From assembly GCA_020633975.1 (NCBI GenBank), contig JACKCR010000002.1:868001-932000 (forward strand): a stretch of DNA of 64,000 bases, read 5' to 3'. Both the position numbers and the translations under genes were made by a program. Origin of the DNA: Candidatus Eiseniibacteriota bacterium. GTDB lineage: Bacteria > Eisenbacteria > RBG-16-71-46 > CAIMUX01. This document shows positions 58,710 to 64,000 of this stretch, in pieces. The notes beneath the pieces are model-generated. The model made no database searches, had not been told where the DNA came from, and was given only the letters and a program-made list of their open reading frames with translations. Numbering within the stretch: the first letter of the stretch is position 1; each line of letters opens with the position of its first letter.

Positions 58710-59930
58710 TCAGGAGCCGTGTGCGTCGCTCTCCGCTTGTGACGCGCCCTCGTAGAACCCGCTCCGGAGGTAGTTCTCCCGGATCCGTGGCCAGGAGGCC
58801 GCTCCCACCGCGAGGATCGGCACGGCGAGGACGACGCCCACGAAGCCGAAGAGCAGTCCGAACGTCAGTACCGCTAGCAGCACGAGGAACGGATGGAGGC
58901 CGAGCCCCGTCCCCTGGATCCTCGGCACCAGCACCTGTCCTTCGAGGAACTGTACGACGCCGAGGGTGATCGCCACCTTGGCGAGCGTTGGGATCGGGTC
59001 CGGAGCGATCACTGCGGAGAGGAGAACCACCGTCACCGTGATCCAGAATCCGAGCACAGGGACGAGCGAGAAGATGCCCGCGAGGAAGCCGAGTGCGATC
59101 GCTTCTTCGAGTCCGGAGATGAAGAAACCGACCGAGTAGAGGACCACCTGGATTGCTGCGACGACGAACTGTCCGCGCAGATACCGGGGGAGGATCTCCT
59201 GAATGTCCGAGTTCACCTTTTCCGCGGTCGGTCGGAAGCGGGGCGGGACCATCCCGACGATGCCGTCCCGGATCCGGTCCCAGTCGACGAGCAGGTAGTA
59301 CGCGAGGACGGGTGTCAGCACGACCATCCCGAGCCACTGGAACGCACGGGTCACTCCCTTGGAGAGACCGGTCACGCCGCTCACCGTGGCCCGGAGCAGC
59401 GTCTCGACGTGTCCCAAGAGTCGTTCGAGCCAAGGCGGCATGCCGCCGTCGCCCCGGCTCGCGAAGAGCTGGAGACGATCGAGATGGGGGGCGATCGCGT
59501 CGCGGAGGCTGGCCAGAGCGTCCGGCGCCTTGTTCGCGATCTCCTCGATCTGGCCGAGGAGAGTCGGGACGAGCACGATGAACACGAGAACGATCACCGC
59601 ACCGATCGGAAGGAGCGAGATCGCGGCACCCAGCGCGCGCGGGAACTTCCACCCCTCGAGCCGGTCGACCAACGGGTCGAGCCAGTACGCGATCAGCATG
59701 CCCGCGACCAGAGGATAGACAATCCACCGGACCTGATGGAGAATCCAGAGCACCAAGAAGAGGACGAGGACACCGAACACGGCGCGTCCCGAGGTCGTCT
59801 TCCGCTCCGGAACCCAGAGGATCCACGCCGCGAGGAAGAGCGGCGCGATTCCGAACATCGGGTGCAGGAGCAGCGCGAGGAGCGAAACCGCTCCCAAGAG
59901 AAGCGCGCGGTGGAGCCAAGGATCTTTCAT
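58710..59930 (-). CDS. AI-2E family (PerM-like) transporter
   Basis: 406 residues with about eight membrane helices. Typical segments: PLVAGMLIAYWLDPLVDRLEGWKFPRALGAAISLLPIGAVIVLV, WLGMVVLTPVLAYYLLVDWDRIRDGIVGMVPP, LRGQFVVAAIQVVLYSVGFFISGLEEAIALGFLAGIFSLVPVLGFWITV and VPRIQGTGLGLHPFLVLLAVLTFGLLFGFVGVVLAVPILAV. These proteins export or permeate small molecules or ions; AI-2 transport is proven only for TqsA. Divergent from the macro-domain gene, whose start lies 17 bp away. Confidence 0.92.
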   Translation of the reverse strand: MKDPWLHRALLLGAVSLLALLLHPMFGIAPLFLAAWILWVPERKTTSGRAVFGVLVLFLVLWILHQVRWIVYPLVAGMLIAYWLDPLVDRLEGWKFPRALGAAISLLPIGAVIVLVFIVLVPTLLGQIEEIANKAPDALASLRDAIAPHLDRLQLFASRGDGGMPPWLERLLGHVETLLRATVSGVTGLSKGVTRAFQWLGMVVLTPVLAYYLLVDWDRIRDGIVGMVPPRFRPTAEKVNSDIQEILPRYLRGQFVVAAIQVVLYSVGFFISGLEEAIALGFLAGIFSLVPVLGFWITVTVVLLSAVIAPDPIPTLAKVAITLGVVQFLEGQVLVPRIQGTGLGLHPFLVLLAVLTFGLLFGFVGVVLAVPILAVGAASWPRIRENYLRSGFYEGASQAESDAHGS

Positions 59931-59947
59931 GAGTGAGAGGAGACCCC

Positions 59948-60478
59948 GTGACGTTCCACGTCGTCAACAGTCGGATCGGTTGGGCCCTGCCGAAGAAGGC
60001 TCCCACGGAAGGCGAAGCCCTCGTCCTCCCTGCGAACGATCACCTCTGGATGGGTGCGGGGCCTGGGCTCGACATCAAGAAGGCCCACGGCAATGAGCTC
60101 GAACTCGAAGCGGTGCGGCTCGGGCCGATTCCGCTCGGAGGCGTTGCGGTCACTGCGGGCGGGCCGACCGGATTCACGCATCTCTTCCACGCGGTCGTGA
60201 GCGGGCAAGACCTCCAGTGGGTGGAGGGAGTCGGGGAGAAGGCCGTGGCCGCCGTGCTCGCCGAGGCGGAGAAGCGGAAGATCACGGCCCTCGTCTTCCA
60301 TCCGCTCTACCGCGGGATGCACGCCGACAAGATGGCCGCGACGAAGGAGTTCCTCGGCGCGTTCCTTCCGGTTCTCGAAGCTGGATCGAGCGTCAAGGAG
60401 ATCACCGTCATCGCCCAGGACGAAGACGAGTGGAAGCTCTTCCAGGATCTTTTCCTCCAGCTCCTCACCCGCGCGTAG
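59948..60478 (+). CDS. Macro-domain (ADP-ribose-binding) protein
   Basis: 176 residues from GTG 59948, preceded by GAGAGGAG; an in-frame upstream ATG at 59933 is inferior. Shows the macro-domain ligand signature ALVLPANDHLWMGAGPGLDIKKAHG and the strand LGPIPLGGVAVTAGG, then a Rossmann-like half (HAVVSGQDLQWVEGVGEKAV, ALVFHPLYRGM). Macro domains bind or hydrolyse ADP-ribose derivatives; whether this one is a hydrolase cannot be told. Its start is close to the divergent permease gene (17 bp). Confidence 0.85.
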   Translation: MTFHVVNSRIGWALPKKAPTEGEALVLPANDHLWMGAGPGLDIKKAHGNELELEAVRLGPIPLGGVAVTAGGPTGFTHLFHAVVSGQDLQWVEGVGEKAVAAVLAEAEKRKITALVFHPLYRGMHADKMAATKEFLGAFLPVLEAGSSVKEITVIAQDEDEWKLFQDLFLQLLTRA

Positions 60479-60501
60479 GCGAACCCCGGTCCCCGTCCAG
60501 C

Positions 60502-61305
60502 TCACGGGGTCATGCCCGCGAACGGTGTCATGGCCCAGATGAGCTTGAAGCCGCAGCCGAGGATCCAGAATGCGACTACGAGGATCGCGGTGCGGGAGGT
60601 CGAGATCTTGCCCACGACGGAGAGTCCGATCGTGATGAAGACGAGCCTCGCAATGTCGAATATGTCGAAGAACCCGAGCACAGTGCTGAGCATGCCGCCG
60701 TCATGGGGCGCGAAAGCAGCCGGGCCGGTGTAGATCGCGAGAGTCTGCTGTGACAGCTTGAGCGGAATCGTGATGATCTCTCGTAACACGACGGCCATCG
60801 AGGAGAGGCCGAGAACGCCCACGATGTCCAGGTAACGCGCAGAACCGGCGAGCCCGAAGTTCACTCCGAGCATGTAGAACAGTCCGACCAGGAAGAACGC
60901 GAAGCCGAGGCTTCCGATTCCGCCGCCCACGGACTGCAGGATGGTCGTCACCGAAGTGCCAGCATCTGCCTTCGCCTCGAACGCTTCGATCATCGCTGCC
61001 CGCTGCTCCTCGCTGAATGCGGTGTTGGTCTCCGCAAACTCGAGGAACCACTCGCTGTAGAGGTCCTGGAGCAGGAGCCCGTGGACCACGTTGACGACGA
61101 GGATCACGAGAAGCGGGATCAGCCAGAAGGAGAGGCGGCGGGGGGAACGAAAGGCCCGTCTTGGGGAGGTGAAGAGGTTCCCGACCCGGTCGAAGAAGTT
61201 CGGCTCGGACTCCGGCGGGAGGGTGTGCGAACCGCCTCCACCCGTACCGGCCTGGCCGTCGGCGAACCCGTTGTCGTCGTGCGGCGATCTCGGCGTCAGG
61301 TCCAT
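60502..61305 (-). CDS. Yip1-family membrane protein
   Basis: 267 residues, with a disordered Gly/Ser-rich N-terminus (about 40), then about five helices (RLSFWLIPLLVILVVNVVHGL, LGFAFFLVGLFYMLGVNFGLAG, DIVGVLGLSSMAVVLREIITIPL, LSTVLGFFDIFDIARLVFITIGL, RTAILVVAFWILGCGFKLIWAM). The helix spacing and FTSPRRAFRSPRR preface match bacterial YIP1-domain proteins, whose function is unknown. Convergent with the macro-domain gene (23 bp). Confidence 0.75.
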   Translation of the reverse strand: MDLTPRSPHDDNGFADGQAGTGGGGSHTLPPESEPNFFDRVGNLFTSPRRAFRSPRRLSFWLIPLLVILVVNVVHGLLLQDLYSEWFLEFAETNTAFSEEQRAAMIEAFEAKADAGTSVTTILQSVGGGIGSLGFAFFLVGLFYMLGVNFGLAGSARYLDIVGVLGLSSMAVVLREIITIPLKLSQQTLAIYTGPAAFAPHDGGMLSTVLGFFDIFDIARLVFITIGLSVVGKISTSRTAILVVAFWILGCGFKLIWAMTPFAGMTP

Positions 61306-61825
61306 TCGATCCTCCCTATGGCGACGGCCGCGACGGATGCGTGATCGGCATTCTCTCTTCGGCCCGTGGGTACGTCAAGCGGAGGTCCGAAGGCGACAGG
61401 GTGGAGCTGGTTGTGAGGTGGAGGGAAGTAACCCGTCCGCTCCGAACGGTTTGGCCGAGGTGAGCAGCCGTCGGATCCGGGGCCTGGCCGGCGTCACGTC
61501 CGGGCCGGGCGCCGTCGCCGTCTCGAAGCTCCGCGCCGACGACGTTCCGGAAGTGAGCGTGTCCGCGGGTAGCTGAACCGGACGGAACGGGACTCCTCAG
61601 GGCCCAAGGCGGAAAGGAGTGCCGTTTCCAGGGCCGTCCGCCGGACTTGGTGGGCACCAGCAATCCTCGCCCCCCGACCACCAAGCGATCAAAGAACCCC
61701 CGGAATCGGTCGAAAGAGATCAGGGGCAGATGCCCACAGAATCGACATTTGACGACCGAAGACCGAGGGTTCAGAATGCTAGATCGCACCTTCGAACACA
61801 CCTCGGCCGCGAGGATACTGGAGCC
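61306..61825. promoter_or_regulatory. Intergenic region with a predicted promoter for the dehydratase gene
   Basis: 520 bp without a convincing gene. It contains TTGACG at 61749-61754 (5 of 6 to consensus), a 17-nt spacer and CAGAAT at 61772-61777 (4 of 6), which fits transcription start about 45 nt before the GTG at 61826. Short open frames here (for example one reading CEVEGSNPSAPN) look like the shadow of a tRNA, but no tRNA folds. Confidence 0.5.
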
Positions 61826-64000
61826 GTGACGCGTCGTTGGAAACTCCTGACGCTGAATCTGGTCGACGCCGCAACCTTGGCGCTGGCCGGACTCGCGTCC
61901 CTCGCACTCCGTTTCGACGGACAGATTCCCCGGATCTACCTAGATGCGTTCGGGCAAGTTGCGCCGTTCTACATCGTAGCGGTGCTGCTCCTGATGAACC
62001 TGTCCGGCGTGAACCGGACGCTCTGGCGGTACGCGGGCGTTCCGACCTTCCTCGCCATCACGAGGACGCTCTTCTTCGCGTTCTTCGTCGTCTTCCTGGT
62101 CAACCTGATCCCGCAGCAGCAGCCGTTCCCCAAGAGCGTGGTCATCCTGACCTGGGTGCTCGGCACTGCGGCCATCCTGGGAAGCCGGATGGCGTGGAAG
62201 ATACTCCGCACCCAGCCTGGGAGACGTTCCAAGACGGGGAGTCGCCGTGTCTTGATCGCGGGCGCGGGTGACGTCGGTGCGACGCTTGCAATGGAGTTCC
62301 AGCGAAGGAACGAGCAAGACGCGGTGCCGATCGGGTTCGTCGACGATGACCCTGCAAAGCAAGGGCGCAAGGTGGAGCATCTGCCGGTGCTCGGCACCAC
62401 GATCGACATCCCGCGGCTGATCGAAGACAAGAGGATCAACGAAGTCCTGATCGCGGCGCCGTCCGCGCCGGCCGGACTCGTGCGACAGATCGTCAGCTAC
62501 TGCCAAGAGGCAGGGGTGACGTGCCGGACCGTTCCGTCTCTCACCGACTACGTTCACGGCAAGGGCCCCCTCGGGCAGGTGCGCGAGGTGCAGATCGAAG
62601 ACCTCTTGGGACGCGCTCCGGTCGCCGTCGACTTCGCCGGGATTTCCGAGCGGATCCGCGGACGGACCGTGCTCGTCACGGGCGCCGCCGGGTCGATCGG
62701 ATCGGAACTCTGCCGTCAGCTCGCGCGCTTCGGCCCGTCCCGTCTCGTCGCGGTCGACCATGCGGAGAACCGGCTGACCTATCTCGGCCTCGACCTCACC
62801 GAGCATCACCCGGAGCTCGAGGTCCTCTACGCCGTTGGCGACGTGAAGGACGAGTTCGGGGTGGACGAGCTGATGCGCACGCACAAGCCTGCGTTCGTCT
62901 ACCACGCGGCCGCGCACAAGCACGTCAACCTGCTGGAAAACGCGCCACGCGAGGCGATCCTCAACAACATCATGGGGACGCGGAACGTCGCGCGGGCCGC
63001 AGCGCGGAACGGGGTCGAGACGTTCGTCCTCATTTCGACGGACAAGGCGGTCAACCCGACCAACGTGATGGGGGCATCGAAGCGCGGTTGCGAGATGGTG
63101 CTCCAGTCGATGGCGATTGACGGCAAGGATCGCGACACCACCTTTGTCGCCGTGCGGTTCGGGAACGTCCTCGGGAGCGAGGGATCGGTCCTGCCGATCT
63201 TCCGCCGTCAGCTCTCTGCGGGCGGGCCGCTCACGGTGACCCATCCGGAAGCCCGTCGCTACTTCATGACGATTCCCGAAGCGAGCCAGCTCGTGATCCA
63301 GGCCGGGCTTCTCGGCTCCAGCGGTACCGTGTTCGTGCTCGACATGGGCGAGCAGGTTCGGATCGTCGACGTCGCCGAACAGCTCGTCCGCCTCTCCGGA
63401 CTTCGTCCCGGGATCGACATCCCGATCCGGTTCGTCGGCCTACGGCCCGGGGAGAAGCTCGAAGAGGAACTCCTCTCCGATTCCGAACAGACCCGTGTGA
63501 CCAAGCACGCGAAGATCTTCCGCTGGGAGCTCGATCCGGTGAATCCGGCCGAGACCGAAGCGAAGGTGGACCGGCTGATCAGCTCCGCATACCACGCGTC
63601 GGTGCCGGAACTGAAGACCGGGCTGGCAGACCTCGTTCCGGAGTACCGACAGATCGAGGTCGCGAAGCTCCCTGAGGAACGCGTCGCAGTCGACCTGAAG
63701 GAGCTTCCTTCCCGACGCCGGTCTCGCGCCCGAGGCCCGAAGCGGGAGCCGAGGGTCAAGCGGTTCCTGGACCTCGCGGTGTCCGGTGGACTCCTCGTGC
63801 TGCTCGCCCCGATCGTCGGCCTCCTGCTCCTCGCATACCGCACCGCAGGCTCGGGACGGGTGCAGTTCGAGCGGGAGGAGAAGGTGGGCCGGAACCGTCG
63901 CCGTTCGGATCGCCGACGCGGGGCGGAGGAGGGGATTCCGATCGATCGCCGGGACTCGGACCGCCGTCAGCGGGATCTCCCGGGGCCGATCTTCGTCTGC
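61826..64000 (+). CDS. Nucleotide-sugar dehydratase fused to a sugar-phosphate transferase, incomplete at the right edge
   Basis: Open from GTG 61826 to the window end (about 725 residues, no stop). N-terminal membrane part with several helices (residues about 1-125), a first Rossmann-like domain (RVLIAGAGDVGATLAMEFQRR, about 140-260), then the FlaA1/CapD/WbpM catalytic domain (about 275-570): TVLVTGAAGSIGSELCRQLARFG, AAAHKHVNLLE, STDKAVNPTNVMGASKR (Met/Lys dehydratase motif), VRFGNVLGSEGSV and GLRPGEKLEEELL. After a basic linker, VKRFLDLAVSGGLLVLLAPIVGLLLLA followed by FEREEKVGRNRRR starts a PglC/WcaJ-type polyprenyl-P sugar transferase, interrupted by an Arg/Asp-rich insertion. Such a fusion would couple sugar modification to lipid transfer. 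Likely for O-antigen or exopolysaccharide. Confidence 0.9.
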   Translation, partial: MTRRWKLLTLNLVDAATLALAGLASLALRFDGQIPRIYLDAFGQVAPFYIVAVLLLMNLSGVNRTLWRYAGVPTFLAITRTLFFAFFVVFLVNLIPQQQPFPKSVVILTWVLGTAAILGSRMAWKILRTQPGRRSKTGSRRVLIAGAGDVGATLAMEFQRRNEQDAVPIGFVDDDPAKQGRKVEHLPVLGTTIDIPRLIEDKRINEVLIAAPSAPAGLVRQIVSYCQEAGVTCRTVPSLTDYVHGKGPLGQVREVQIEDLLGRAPVAVDFAGISERIRGRTVLVTGAAGSIGSELCRQLARFGPSRLVAVDHAENRLTYLGLDLTEHHPELEVLYAVGDVKDEFGVDELMRTHKPAFVYHAAAHKHVNLLENAPREAILNNIMGTRNVARAAARNGVETFVLISTDKAVNPTNVMGASKRGCEMVLQSMAIDGKDRDTTFVAVRFGNVLGSEGSVLPIFRRQLSAGGPLTVTHPEARRYFMTIPEASQLVIQAGLLGSSGTVFVLDMGEQVRIVDVAEQLVRLSGLRPGIDIPIRFVGLRPGEKLEEELLSDSEQTRVTKHAKIFRWELDPVNPAETEAKVDRLISSAYHASVPELKTGLADLVPEYRQIEVAKLPEERVAVDLKELPSRRRSRARGPKREPRVKRFLDLAVSGGLLVLLAPIVGLLLLAYRTAGSGRVQFEREEKVGRNRRRSDRRRGAEEGIPIDRRDSDRRQRDLPGPIFVC

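Noticed and set aside
61376-61450. Possible tRNA signalled by a frame reading CEVEGSNPSAPN
   Set aside because: Such strings often arise from tRNA shadows, but no cloverleaf, T loop or anticodon arm folds here.

Overview
This is a GC-rich (about two thirds G+C by eye), densely packed bacterial chromosome segment from an apparent diderm: it carries an outer-membrane barrel candidate, lipoproteins, an MltD-type lytic transglycosylase and CvpA. Several traits point to an uncultured lineage near the FCB-type phyla (Candidatus Eisenbacteria, Krumholzibacteriota, Latescibacterota or similar): a FlgD/type-9-like C-terminal tail on a secreted PHP protein, a DUF4301 protein, a GldA/F/G-DUF4340 cassette and an archaeal-type PheT. 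This placement is inference; no rRNA or other decisive marker is present. I see no phage, insertion sequence or CRISPR array.

Layout. 1-5.7 kb: the 3' end of pheT, a DUF4301 protein, an EAL-HDOD protein, murB and a double NTF2-like protein. 5.7-6.0 kb: tRNA-Leu(CAA) and tRNA-Ala(GGC). 6.1-18.6 kb: a nearly continuous heme operon, hemH-hemA-hemL-[histidine kinase-response regulator]-hemC-hemD-hemB-hemE-hemN-hemY, covering every step from glutamyl-tRNA to protoheme and enclosing a two-component system. 18.7-27.5 kb, mostly minus strand: a ClpP with a poly-Asp tract, trmB, a Cys-rich lipoprotein, a PilT-like ATPase with a duplicated N-terminal domain and its partner, Mrp, a divergent B12/radical-SAM-like protein and tyrA. 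27.6-30.6 kb: a site-2 protease and two glycosyltransferases. 31-37.6 kb: a sigma-54 activator, a very large atypical Ser/Thr kinase, a structured non-coding stretch ending in a strong terminator, and a ZU5-like lipoprotein; much of this part has looser codon usage than its surroundings.

37.7-49.3 kb: PilT overlapping a DUF4388 protein whose C-terminal part looks like an inactivated PilT ATPase; an outer-membrane protein; a glycosyltransferase; an S55 protease with permuted halves; a beta-propeller protein; an alpha/beta hydrolase; MltD. 49.5-54.3 kb: a four-gene ABC export/gliding-type cassette. 54.4-61.3 kb: a short basic histone-like protein, cutA, a DUF62 SAM hydrolase, a secreted PHP protein, cvpA, an AI-2E-type permease, a macro-domain protein and a Yip1-family protein. 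The window ends inside a large envelope-polysaccharide gene that fuses a FlaA1/CapD-type nucleotide-sugar dehydratase to the start of a polyprenyl-phosphate sugar transferase.

The strongest leads are the set of three PilT-derived genes (one intact, one with a duplicated N-terminus, one apparently catalytically dead and fused to DUF4388), the kinase with degenerate active and NTPase sites next to a sigma-54 activator, the two-component system translationally coupled into the heme operon, and the structured non-coding stretches around 20.5 and 36.6 kb.
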